Assembly (NCBI RefSeq): GCF_023156505.1
Contig: NZ_JALNMJ010000012.1
Coordinates: 1 to 64,000 of the forward strand
Length of the DNA: 64,000 bases
Direction: 5' to 3'
Origin: Roseibium sediminicola
GTDB lineage: Bacteria > Pseudomonadota > Alphaproteobacteria > Rhizobiales > Stappiaceae
The translations under genes and the position numbers were made by a program. The notes under the pieces are model-generated. The model had not been told where the DNA came from. It saw nothing but the letters and a program-made list of their open reading frames with translations, and made no database searches. Below, piece by piece: positions 35,662-43,614 of the stretch. Each line of letters opens with the position of its first letter. Within the stretch, counting starts at the first letter, position 1.

Positions 35662-36645
35662 CTACCGCGCCGCCATCAGCCTTGCCATGTCGATCATACG
35701 GGCCGAGAAGCCCCATTCATTGTCGTACCAGCCGAAAATGCGCACCTGATGCGCATTGGCCTCCAGGGTTTCGGGCAGGTGGATGACGAGGGATTCCGGG
35801 CGGGCGCGCATGTCGGTGGAGACGACATGGTCGTTGATGAAGCCGATCACCGGATTGCCGGAGAAGATCTCGAGCAGGCGATCGTTGAACGGCGCCTCGA
35901 CGGGCTGGGCCAGGGTCACCGTCAGGTCAACGGCGGAGACGCTGATCGACGGCACACGCACCGCAGCGCCGCTGACCTTGCCGGCGAGCTGCGGCAGCAC
36001 GACGCCGACAAGTTTGGTCGCGCTGGTGGTGGTCGGCACCATGGAAACGCCGCCGGCGCGGCTGCGCTCCAGCGGCCCGCGCGGCGCATCGACCATCGGC
36101 TGGCTGCCGGTGTAGCAGTGGATGGTGGTCATGTGCCCGCTCTTGACGCCGATGGCATCGTCGAGACCGCGCAGAAGGGGAGCAAGCGCATTGGTGGTAC
36201 AGGAGCCGTTGGAGACGATCCGGTGGCCGTCCATCTCGTGCTCGTTGGCGCCGAGCACCAGGGTGATATCGGCGCCCTCGGACGGACCGGAGATCAGGAC
36301 ATTTGTCGCGCCGCCCATCAGGCCCCGTTCGGCGATCTCGCGCGTGTCGGCCTTGCCGGTGCATTCCATGACGACGTCGACCCCGGCAAGATCCAGCACC
36401 GACAGATCGGCCTCGGCGGAAAAGACGATTTCGCGGCCGTCGATGGTCAGCGTGCCGTTGCCGGCCGAGACCTCGCCCGGCCAGGGGCCGAAGACGCTGT
36501 CATATTTGAACAGATAGGCGCAGGTCTCCAGCGAGGCGATGTCGTTGATCCGCACCACTTCGATGGCGTCTTTTTCGGGAAGGCTGAGCACCTGACGCAG
36601 GACGGTCCGGCCGATCCGGCCGAACCCGTTGATCACAATCCGCAT
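35662..36645 (-). CDS. Glyceraldehyde-3-phosphate dehydrogenase-like enzyme in the bhc operon
   Basis: A 327-residue type I GAPDH-fold dehydrogenase. NAD-binding INGFGRIGR at the N-terminus, RINDI with an Asp typical of NAD preference, and the active-site SCTTN (Cys about residue 150) are intact. The catalytic-His segment is altered (IHCYTGSQPMVDAPRG instead of the usual HAYT/HSYT sequence), and the region after the active-site Cys is also unusual. It begins 14 bases after bhcD, so it is probably cotranscribed with the glyoxylate-assimilation genes. It could be a housekeeping-type paralogue, an erythrose-4-phosphate dehydrogenase, or act on another short aldehyde. Confidence 0.8.
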   Translation of the reverse strand: MRIVINGFGRIGRTVLRQVLSLPEKDAIEVVRINDIASLETCAYLFKYDSVFGPWPGEVSAGNGTLTIDGREIVFSAEADLSVLDLAGVDVVMECTGKADTREIAERGLMGGATNVLISGPSEGADITLVLGANEHEMDGHRIVSNGSCTTNALAPLLRGLDDAIGVKSGHMTTIHCYTGSQPMVDAPRGPLERSRAGGVSMVPTTTSATKLVGVVLPQLAGKVSGAAVRVPSISVSAVDLTVTLAQPVEAPFNDRLLEIFSGNPVIGFINDHVVSTDMRARPESLVIHLPETLEANAHQVRIFGWYDNEWGFSARMIDMARLMAAR

Positions 36646-36659
36646 TCTCTACGGTCCGT

Positions 36660-37625
36660 CTAGAAATCCACGTTGATCGCGACGCCCTTTTGAATTGCCA
36701 GTTCGACAGCGGCCGATGCCACCGCGAGATCCTGAAGGCCGACGCCCGTTCCGTCGAAGAGGGTGATGTCCTCGTCCGAGGTCCGTCCAGGATGGGTAGC
36801 ATTAATGACGGCGCCGATCTCAATTATATTGTCCTCAGAGACAATTCCGGCGGCGACCGCATGCTGGCATTCACCGATGGTGGCGGACTGGGCAATCTCG
36901 TCGGTGAAGAGCTTCGCCTGGCCAACCAGCGCCGTTTCGACCTCCTGTTTGCCTTTTGTGTCCGTGCCCATGCAGGCGACATGCGTGCCCGGGGTCACCT
37001 GGGCTGCCTTCAGGATCGGCTCAAAGCTGGACGTGATCGAGATGATCACATCGGCCTCCGCGCCGAGCCGGTCGAGATCGACGGATTCATACGGCAGGCC
37101 GAGCTCGTTCGCCGTCTCTTCCAGGCGCACCAGCATTTCCGGGTGCAGGTTCCAGCCAATCACCTTGTCGAAGTCGCGCTGCTCCACAGCGGCGCGCATC
37201 TGGAAGGCCGACTGATGCCCGGCGCCGATCATGCCGAGCACCTTGGCGTCTTTACGTGCCAGGTGCTTGATTGAAACGGCGGAGGCGGCAGCGGTGCGCA
37301 GGGCGGTCAACAGATTGCCGCCGACAACGGCCTTCGCCTGGCCGGTATCGGCATCGAACAGGAACACGGTCGACTGGTGGTTGGTCAGGCCTTTTGCCAT
37401 GTTGCCCGGCCAGTAACCGCCGGATTTCAGCCCGAGGGAGAGGGACGACCGGTCGAAACCGGACTTGAAGCCGTAAAGCGCGTCGGCATGGCCGATGGCC
37501 TCGCGAATGACCGGGAAATTATAGGCCGCGCCGCTCGCCATGGCGGCAAATACATTCTCGACCGCCTCAAAAGCGTCCTTGCGGCCGATCAGGCCGGCGA
37601 TTTCCTTTTCAGGAACGATGATCAT
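36660..37625 (-). CDS. bhcD: Iminosuccinate reductase
   Basis: A 321-residue member of the ornithine cyclodeaminase/mu-crystallin family. In the beta-hydroxyaspartate cycle BhcD reduces iminosuccinate to L-aspartate with NADH. Rossmann motif MIGAGHQSA (about residue 128) and the surrounding sequence fit. The ATG at 37625 follows GGAG; a longer frame lacks support. Identity as BhcD rather than another cyclodeaminase-family enzyme rests mainly on the complete bhcABC-bhcR neighbourhood. Two repeat elements separate it from bhcC. Confidence 0.88.
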   Translation of the reverse strand: MIIVPEKEIAGLIGRKDAFEAVENVFAAMASGAAYNFPVIREAIGHADALYGFKSGFDRSSLSLGLKSGGYWPGNMAKGLTNHQSTVFLFDADTGQAKAVVGGNLLTALRTAAASAVSIKHLARKDAKVLGMIGAGHQSAFQMRAAVEQRDFDKVIGWNLHPEMLVRLEETANELGLPYESVDLDRLGAEADVIISITSSFEPILKAAQVTPGTHVACMGTDTKGKQEVETALVGQAKLFTDEIAQSATIGECQHAVAAGIVSEDNIIEIGAVINATHPGRTSDEDITLFDGTGVGLQDLAVASAAVELAIQKGVAINVDF

Positions 37626-37926
37626 TTGGGTCTCCAGGGAATTAAGCCACAAACACAGCCGTCATCCTGAGGAAGCGCCTTGGCGCTGTCTCGAAGGATG
37701 GGCCACGTTATCAGAGCGCGCTGCCGATCCTTCGAGACGGGCCTTCGGCCCTCCTCAGGATGACGTGGGAGTAAATCGGTGTGACACAGCCCTACCGTCG
37801 TCATGCCATGGCTTGACCATGGCATCCATGCCGTTTCCCATCTGCTCGAAAGAGATCCGAGTGGAGAAGTCACGGCATGGATTGCCGGGTCAAGCCCGGC
37901 AATGACGAACAGCAGGGAGCTGTGTC
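37626..37926. repeat. Two inverted repeats inside the bhc operon
   Basis: A family B element (37660-37765; arms CGTCATCCTGAGG and CCTCAGGATGACG, perfect) and a family C element (37800-37906; GTCATGCC... to ...GGCAATGAC with nested CTTGACC hairpins) fill the 301-base gap between bhcC and bhcD. No gene is seen. They may shape mRNA processing between the two genes. Confidence 0.75.
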
Positions 37927-39090
37927 TCAGTAAGCCTTGCCGCGAGCGGAGACCGGCCAGACCGTCTCGACCTTGCCGTTGCGAACCCCGACATACCAGT
38001 CGTGGACATTGGCGGTCGGGTCGCAGTGACCCGGAACCAGCTTCAGTTTCTCGCCGACTTTCAGCACGCCATTCGGGTCGGCAATGACGCCGTGTTCGTC
38101 GGAGCATTTGACATATTCGACATCGTCACGGCCGTAGATGAACGGCAGGCCACTGTCGACGGACTGGGCTTTCAGGCCAGCGTCGCAGATCGCCTTGTCC
38201 GCCTTGGCGTGGCTCATCACCTGGGTCAGGATGAAGAACGCGTTCTCCCACTCGCCCTGGTCGATGCGGTTGCCGTTCTGATCGAGGATCCGGCCGTAAT
38301 CGGCGTCCATGAAGGCGTAGGAGCCGCATTGCAGCTCGTTGTAGACGCCGGAATTGGACTCGAAATAGTAGGAGCCGGTGCCGCCGCCGGAGACGAGTTC
38401 CGGCTTGAGGCCGGCTGCTGTCAGCGCCTCGACCGCGTCCTTGACCATGGCAATGGCGATGTCGAGCTTGTCCTTACGGGCTTCATAGCTGTCCAGGTGC
38501 TGCATGGCGCCCTGGTAGGCCTGGATGCCGGTGAATTTCAGGTTTTCGGCCTTGTCGACCGCCTGGGCGATCTCGACAACGGCCTCGCTGGTGGTGACAC
38601 CGCAGCGGCCGGCGCCGCAATCGATCTCGATGAAGACTTCCAGTTCGGTGCCGTGCTTGACGGCAGCCGCCGACAGGTCGGCAACATTGGCAAGGTCGTC
38701 GACGCAGACGATGGTGCGGGCGCCGAATTTGGGCAGCTGCGCCAGCCGGTCGATTTTCTTCGGGTCGCGCACCTGGTTGGAGACAAGTATGTCCTTGATG
38801 CCGCCGCGAGCGAACACCTCGGCTTCCGAGACCTTCTGGCAGCAGACGCCGACGGCGCCGCCGAGACGCTCTTGGAGTTTGGCGACATCGACGGACTTGT
38901 GCATCTTGCCGTGCACCCGGTGGCGCATGCCGTGGGCCTTGGCGTAGTCGCCCATCTTCTTGATGTTGCGCTCCAGTGCGTCGAGGTCGAGCACCAGGCA
39001 GGGGGTCTGGATATCGGCCTCGTCCATGCCCGGCAGCGCGGGAATGTCATAGCCGACTTCGAGTTTTTCAAATCCGGTTTGTGCGTTCAT
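37927..39090 (-). CDS. bhcC: beta-Hydroxyaspartate aldolase
   Basis: A 387-residue fold-III PLP enzyme of the D-threonine aldolase/DSD1 family. BhcC condenses glycine and glyoxylate to (2R,3S)-beta-hydroxyaspartate. The PLP-lysine region (HGKMHKSVDVA, about 63-73), the C-terminal metal-binding PGHCDPTANVHDW (about residues 355-367) and the length match the Paracoccus enzyme. The ATG at 39090 follows TTGGAGAA; an upstream TTG is not needed. Confidence 0.92.
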   Translation of the reverse strand: MNAQTGFEKLEVGYDIPALPGMDEADIQTPCLVLDLDALERNIKKMGDYAKAHGMRHRVHGKMHKSVDVAKLQERLGGAVGVCCQKVSEAEVFARGGIKDILVSNQVRDPKKIDRLAQLPKFGARTIVCVDDLANVADLSAAAVKHGTELEVFIEIDCGAGRCGVTTSEAVVEIAQAVDKAENLKFTGIQAYQGAMQHLDSYEARKDKLDIAIAMVKDAVEALTAAGLKPELVSGGGTGSYYFESNSGVYNELQCGSYAFMDADYGRILDQNGNRIDQGEWENAFFILTQVMSHAKADKAICDAGLKAQSVDSGLPFIYGRDDVEYVKCSDEHGVIADPNGVLKVGEKLKLVPGHCDPTANVHDWYVGVRNGKVETVWPVSARGKAY

Positions 39091-39122
39091 TTTGTTGTTC
39101 TCCAAGAAATTCAGACATTCAA

Positions 39123-39166
39123 GATCAACCAGACTTCGGGCTTTGCCCGAAATCTGAAAGTTGATC
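39123..39166 (-). other. Long stem-loop between bhcB and bhcC
   Basis: GATCAAC (39123-39129), CAGA (39130-39133) and TTCGGGC (39135-39141) pair with GCCCGAA (39145-39151), TCTG (39153-39156) and GTTGATC (39160-39166), forming an 18-bp interrupted stem with a three-base loop. It is the main content of the bhcB-bhcC gap and may set relative expression of the two enzymes. There is no clear T-run after it. Confidence 0.65.
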
Positions 39167-39189
39167 GATTTCTCAAATGTTGGAGCATC

Positions 39190-40182
39190 TTAGCTGCGCT
39201 CATCCGAGCGCAGGATGCTCCAGGGCAATTTACCGAGATCGACATTGCCGCCGGTGATGATCACGCCGACGCGTTTGCCCGCGAAGACGTCCCTGTTCTT
39301 CAGGATGGTTGCGAGCGGCACGGCCGAGGACGGCTCCATCACAATCTTGAGCCGTGCCCAGATCAGGCGCATGGCATCGACGATTTCCTGTTCCGAGGCG
39401 GTCAGGATGTCGGTGACGTGGTTGGAGACGAAGTGCCAGGTCAGCTCTTTCAGCGGTACCTTCAGACCATCCGCCACGGTATTCGGCGCGTCGTCGGCGA
39501 TGATATGTCCGGCGCGGAAACTGCGCGCGGCATCATCGGCCTGTTCCGGCTCGGCAGCGTAGATCTTGACCTCGGGCGCCAGGTTCGAAAGCGTCAGGCA
39601 AGTGCCGGAAACCATGCCGCCGCCACCGATCGGCGCAATCACCGCATCGAGACCGTCAGTCTGTTCCATCAGCTCTTTCGAGCAGGTGCCTTGGCCGGCA
39701 ATGACGCGCGGATCGTTGTAGGGATGCACGAATTCCGCGCCGGTGCGGGCTTCGACTTCGGCAAAGACCGCCTCGCGGCTGGAGGTCGACGGTTCGCATT
39801 CGGTGATGATGCCGCCGTAACCACGCACGGCGTCTTTCTTGGCCTGCGGCGCCGTCTTCGGCATGACCACATGGCAGGGAATGCCCCGGCGGCCGGCCGC
39901 ATAGGACAGGCTCAGCGCATGGTTGCCGGAAGAGTGCGTCGCGACGCCGGCCTTGGCGGTTTCTTCATCCAGGCCAAAGACCGCGTTGGACGCGCCGCGC
40001 ACCTTGAAGGCGCCTGCCTTCTGGAAATTCTCGCATTTGAAGAACAGCTGCGCGCCGGTCAGTTCGTTGAGAAACGAGGAGGTCAGCACCGGCGTGCGGT
40101 GAATGTACGGCTTGATGCGCTCATGGGCGACCAGCATGTCCTCGAGCGTCGGGATATCCTGGGTCAGGGCGTCGGTTTTCAT
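39190..40182 (-). CDS. bhcB: beta-Hydroxyaspartate dehydratase
   Basis: A 330-residue PLP enzyme of the threonine dehydratase/serine racemase family. BhcB removes water from beta-hydroxyaspartate to give iminosuccinate. The PLP lysine lies in KAGAFKVRGASNA (about residue 60); SSGNHALSLSYA and the glycine-rich GGGGMVSG loop are present. The start overlaps the stop of bhcA (ATGA). Confidence 0.91.
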   Translation of the reverse strand: MKTDALTQDIPTLEDMLVAHERIKPYIHRTPVLTSSFLNELTGAQLFFKCENFQKAGAFKVRGASNAVFGLDEETAKAGVATHSSGNHALSLSYAAGRRGIPCHVVMPKTAPQAKKDAVRGYGGIITECEPSTSSREAVFAEVEARTGAEFVHPYNDPRVIAGQGTCSKELMEQTDGLDAVIAPIGGGGMVSGTCLTLSNLAPEVKIYAAEPEQADDAARSFRAGHIIADDAPNTVADGLKVPLKELTWHFVSNHVTDILTASEQEIVDAMRLIWARLKIVMEPSSAVPLATILKNRDVFAGKRVGVIITGGNVDLGKLPWSILRSDERS

Positions 40183-41369
40183 GCGGCTTCCTTTGCAGAG
40201 AGGGCGGTTTCGCTGCGGTAATAATCCTGTGCGGCGGCCACGCCGGAGCCGAGCTGGATGGGAAGGCCCAGGTCTGCCATGACCATTTCGGCGGTGGCGA
40301 GACCCGACAGGGTCATGACATCGGTCAGGCTGCCCAGATGGCCGATGCGGAAGACCTTGCCCGCAACCTCCCCGAGGCCAACGCCGAACGCGACACCGTA
40401 TTTCCCGGCTGCATGGGTGACGATGTCGGTGGCGTTGAAACCCTCGGGGGTGCGGATCGCGCTGACGCTGTCCGAATAAACATCCGGCGTTTCAGCACAG
40501 AGCTCCAGGCCCCAGGCACGGACGGCGGCACGGACACCCTCGGCGATGCGGTGGTGACGGGCAAAGACATTCTCCAGCCCCTCGGCGAGCAGCATGTCGC
40601 AGCTTTGCTTCAGACCGTTCAGCAGGCCGACGGCCGGCGTATAGGGATAGGCGTTGTTGGCATAGGCCTTCATCATGTCTCGGACATCGAAGAAGTTGCG
40701 CGGCAGTTTCGCGGTCTCGACAGAGGCCTGGGCCTTCGGCGACAGGGCAACGATGGCAAGGCCCGGCGGCAGCATGAAACCCTTCTGCGATCCGGTGACG
40801 GCGGCATCGACGCCCCACTCGTCCATGCGGAAATCCATCGAGGCGATCGAGCTGACGCCATCGACGAACAGCAGCGCCGGATGTTTGGCGGTGTTCAGCG
40901 CACGGCGGACGGCTGCGATATCGGATTTGACGCCGGTGGCCGTCTCGTTGTGGGTCGCCAGGACGGCCTTGATTTCGTGGCCGGTGTCCTTCGCCAGGAT
41001 CTCTTCATAGCGGTCTGCCGGCAGGCCGGTGCCCCAGGGCGCCTCGACAACCTCGACCTTGAGGCCGTGGCGCTGGCACATGTCGATCCAGCGGTGGCTG
41101 AACATGCCGTTGCGCGCCGCCAGGATCCTGTCGCCCGGGCTCAAGCAGTTGGTGATCGTCGTCTCCCAGCCGCCGGTGCCGGTGGACGGGAAGACGAAGA
41201 CCTGTGCCGTCTCTGACTTCAGAACCTTTTTGACGCCCGCAAGTGCCGGCTGCAGGATCTGGCCGAACAGGGGAGACCGGTGGTCCAGGGTCGGCATGTC
41301 GCAGGCCCGGCGCAGATGCTCCGGCATGTTCGTGGGGCCCGGAATGAAAACAGGGTTTTGGAAGCTCAT
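40179..41369 (-). CDS. bhcA: Aspartate-glyoxylate aminotransferase
   Basis: A 396-residue class V aminotransferase, transferring the amino group of aspartate to glyoxylate to give glycine and oxaloacetate, the first step of the beta-hydroxyaspartate cycle. N-terminal PGPTNMPEHLRRA and the PLP-lysine segment TGSQKGFMLPPG (about residue 196) identify it. It is the first gene of the leftward bhcABCD operon, divergent from the IclR regulator. Confidence 0.92.
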   Translation of the reverse strand: MSFQNPVFIPGPTNMPEHLRRACDMPTLDHRSPLFGQILQPALAGVKKVLKSETAQVFVFPSTGTGGWETTITNCLSPGDRILAARNGMFSHRWIDMCQRHGLKVEVVEAPWGTGLPADRYEEILAKDTGHEIKAVLATHNETATGVKSDIAAVRRALNTAKHPALLFVDGVSSIASMDFRMDEWGVDAAVTGSQKGFMLPPGLAIVALSPKAQASVETAKLPRNFFDVRDMMKAYANNAYPYTPAVGLLNGLKQSCDMLLAEGLENVFARHHRIAEGVRAAVRAWGLELCAETPDVYSDSVSAIRTPEGFNATDIVTHAAGKYGVAFGVGLGEVAGKVFRIGHLGSLTDVMTLSGLATAEMVMADLGLPIQLGSGVAAAQDYYRSETALSAKEAA

Positions 41370-41540
41370 GGCCGTTTCCTCTTATGGATTTGAAGAAACG
41401 GTACCGGAGACGGTCAGAGACTCGCAATTTTTTTAAAATATTTTTTCAGAATTGCGAAAAGACAAAAAATCCATACTTGTCAGTAGCTTGTATTTTTCAT
41501 ATGGTGAATTCGTTTTTCAAAAAAGCAAAAAGAGAGCCTC
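41370..41540. promoter_or_regulatory. Divergent bhcA / bhcR promoter with candidate operator
   Basis: An AT-rich spacer. A near-perfect palindrome of the form TTTTC-N2-AATT-N2-GAAAA lies at 41443-41460 and a wider inverted repeat CGCAATT (41423-41429) / AATTGCG (41450-41456) overlaps it. For bhcR a -35-like TTGTCA (41477-41482) and -10-like TATGGT (41500-41505) are 17 bases apart. The palindromes are good BhcR-binding candidates. Confidence 0.5.
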
Positions 41541-42401
41541 ATGGCAGACCCGAAATCCGATCCTTCGACCTCCCGCAGGGCGCGCGGGCGTCCGCGTGCC
41601 TGGGACGACAAGAGCGAGCAGAACACCATCAAGTCGCTCGATCGTGCGATGGCCGTGTTCGAGCATTTGAGCACCCAGTCCGGTGTCTCGCTGTCGGCGC
41701 TTTCCGAGCAGATGGGAGAATCCACCGCAACGCTCTACCGGATCCTGTTCACGCTGGAAGCGCGCGGCCTGGTCGAGTTCGACCAGGCGCAGCAGCTCTG
41801 GCACATCGGCCCGGGCGCCTTCATCATCGGCGCGCGTTTCCTGCGCCGGACCAGCCTGGTGGAACGGGCGCGGCCGATCCTGCGCGCCCTGATGGAACAG
41901 ACCGGCGAGACCGCCAATCTCGGTGTCGCCCAGGGCGACCAGGTGCTGTTTGTCAGTCAGGTGGAAACCCATGAGAGCATCCGGGCCTTCTTTCCGCCCG
42001 GCACGCTGTCCCCGCTGCACGCGTCCGGCATCGGCAAGGCTTTGCTTGCTTTCATGGACCCGGACCAGTGCATCCGCATTCTGGCAAAGGCCGACCGGCA
42101 ACGGTTCACCGAACACACGCTCTGCGAGGTGGTTCCCTTGAAGGAGAATCTGGACCTGATCCGCGCGCGTGGCTTTTCCATCGACGGCGAGGAAAAAAAC
42201 CTCGGCATGCGCTGCATCGCGGCTCCGGTTTTCAACCATTACGGCGAGGCGGTTGCCGGCCTGTCGGTCTCCGGCCCGACCAGCCGGGTCAGCCCGGACA
42301 AGGTCGAGGCGCTGGCGGGAGCGGTGAAGGCGGCGGCGGCGAGCCTGACGGCGGCACTGGGGGGCGAGACGGGGCCTCAACAGGTCCCACACCCAACCTG
42401 A
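41541..42401 (+). CDS. bhcR: IclR-family regulator of the beta-hydroxyaspartate cycle
   Basis: A 286-residue IclR regulator: basic N-terminus, winged helix-turn-helix at about residues 35-90 (ALSEQMGESTATLYRILFTLE) and an effector domain from about 110. In Paracoccus, BhcR is the IclR-type regulator divergent from bhcABCD and responds to glyoxylate. The same divergent arrangement is seen here. Confidence 0.9.
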   Translation: MADPKSDPSTSRRARGRPRAWDDKSEQNTIKSLDRAMAVFEHLSTQSGVSLSALSEQMGESTATLYRILFTLEARGLVEFDQAQQLWHIGPGAFIIGARFLRRTSLVERARPILRALMEQTGETANLGVAQGDQVLFVSQVETHESIRAFFPPGTLSPLHASGIGKALLAFMDPDQCIRILAKADRQRFTEHTLCEVVPLKENLDLIRARGFSIDGEEKNLGMRCIAAPVFNHYGEAVAGLSVSGPTSRVSPDKVEALAGAVKAAAASLTAALGGETGPQQVPHPT

Positions 42402-42442
42402 CTCTCCATATCCCCTCATTGCAGGCGCGCCCTACCCACAGA

Positions 42443-42550
42443 CGTCATCCTGAGGAGGACCGTCAGGTCCGTCTCGAAGGAGGGGCCACACACTCTGGAG
42501 CAAGCGGCGGATCCTTCGAGACGCCGCTGCCGCGGCTCCTCAGGATGACG
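42443..42550. repeat. Family B inverted repeat
   Basis: Arms CGTCATCCTGAGG and CCTCAGGATGACG with the internal TCTCGAAGG / CCTTCGAGA pair, located between the converging bhcR and allE genes. Same family as 31254, 37660 and 47658. Confidence 0.82.
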
Positions 42551-42604
42551 CTGTGGTTTGGTGCGAAGTCACGAAAATCAATGGTAAAAGCGCACCCGTC
42601 GGGT

Positions 42605-43483
42605 TCACTCCGCCGCGCGTTTGAAAGCCGATTGCGCGCCTGCCTCGAACCGGCCGGCGGGCTGCAGCTTCATGTGACGGTTGACGTCCTTGTAGAGCAG
42701 GTAGCGGAACGGGCCGGGGCCGCCGGCATAACAGGCCTGGGGGCAGAAAGCGCGCAGCCACATGTAGTCGCCGGCCTCCACCTCGACCCAGTCCTGGTTG
42801 AGCCGGTAGACCGCCTTGCCTTCCAGCACATAAAGACCGTGTTCCATCACATGGGTCTCCGCGAAGGGAATGACCGCGCCGGGCTGGAAGGTAACGATGT
42901 TGACATGCATGTCGTGGCGCAAGTCTTCCGGATCGACGAAGCGGGTGGTCGCCCATTTGCCCTCGGTGCCCGGCATCGGCCGTGGCGCGATCTCGTCTTC
43001 ATGGGTGACAAACAGCTCTGGCCAATCGAGGCCCTCGACCGGCTCATAGGCCTTGCGCACCCAGTGAAAGCGCACCGGCTCGCTGCTTGTGTTCTGGAAG
43101 GTCCAGTCGGTCTGCGGCGGCAGGAAGGCGTAGCTGCCCGGGCGCAGGGCATGGCTCTCGCCATTCGCGGTCAGCGACGCCTCGCCCTCGACGACAAACA
43201 GAACGCCTTCCGCCATCGGATCGGTCTCTGGCCGGTCAGAACCACCGCCCGGCTGCACTTCCATGATGTATTGCGAGAAGGTTTCGGCAAAACCGGACAG
43301 CGGCCGCGACAGCACCCAGAGCCGGGTCTTCTCCCAGAAGGGCAGGAAGCTGGTGACGATGTCCCGCACCGTGCCTTTCGGGATCACCGCATAGGCCTCG
43401 GTGAAGACGGCGCGGTCGGTCAAAAGCGTTTCCTGGCCCGGATGGCCGCCTTTGGGTGCATAGTAGGAATGGGGCACGGGCAA
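42605..43483 (-). CDS. allE: (S)-Ureidoglycine aminohydrolase
   Basis: A 292-residue bicupin (AllE/YlbA/UGHY) releasing ammonia from ureidoglycine to give ureidoglycolate. The C-terminal cupin carries the manganese ligands in ETHVMEHG (about 209-216) and in the FCPQ segment (about 247-250). It supplies AllA. It lies 10 kb from allA, behind the bhc genes, so purine steps flank the glyoxylate-assimilation operon on both sides. Confidence 0.92.
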   Translation of the reverse strand: MPVPHSYYAPKGGHPGQETLLTDRAVFTEAYAVIPKGTVRDIVTSFLPFWEKTRLWVLSRPLSGFAETFSQYIMEVQPGGGSDRPETDPMAEGVLFVVEGEASLTANGESHALRPGSYAFLPPQTDWTFQNTSSEPVRFHWVRKAYEPVEGLDWPELFVTHEDEIAPRPMPGTEGKWATTRFVDPEDLRHDMHVNIVTFQPGAVIPFAETHVMEHGLYVLEGKAVYRLNQDWVEVEAGDYMWLRAFCPQACYAGGPGPFRYLLYKDVNRHMKLQPAGRFEAGAQSAFKRAAE

Positions 43484-43614
43484 CCTTTCTTGAAGAAATT
43501 ATGTTTCCCCTGACTATGCCGCTCTTTTCAGCCAAGCGCCATGGAGTCCCATCGAAGAGCTCTTTTCGGAAAAACAAGAAAATCGCACCTTGATTTCCTG
43601 TTTCTCCCTGTTAA

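Noticed and set aside
38002..40221. Very long rightward open frame (739 codons) across bhcC and bhcB
   Set aside because: It is antisense to two well-supported PLP-enzyme genes and its product has no recognisable domain; long antisense frames are common in high-GC DNA with biased third positions.
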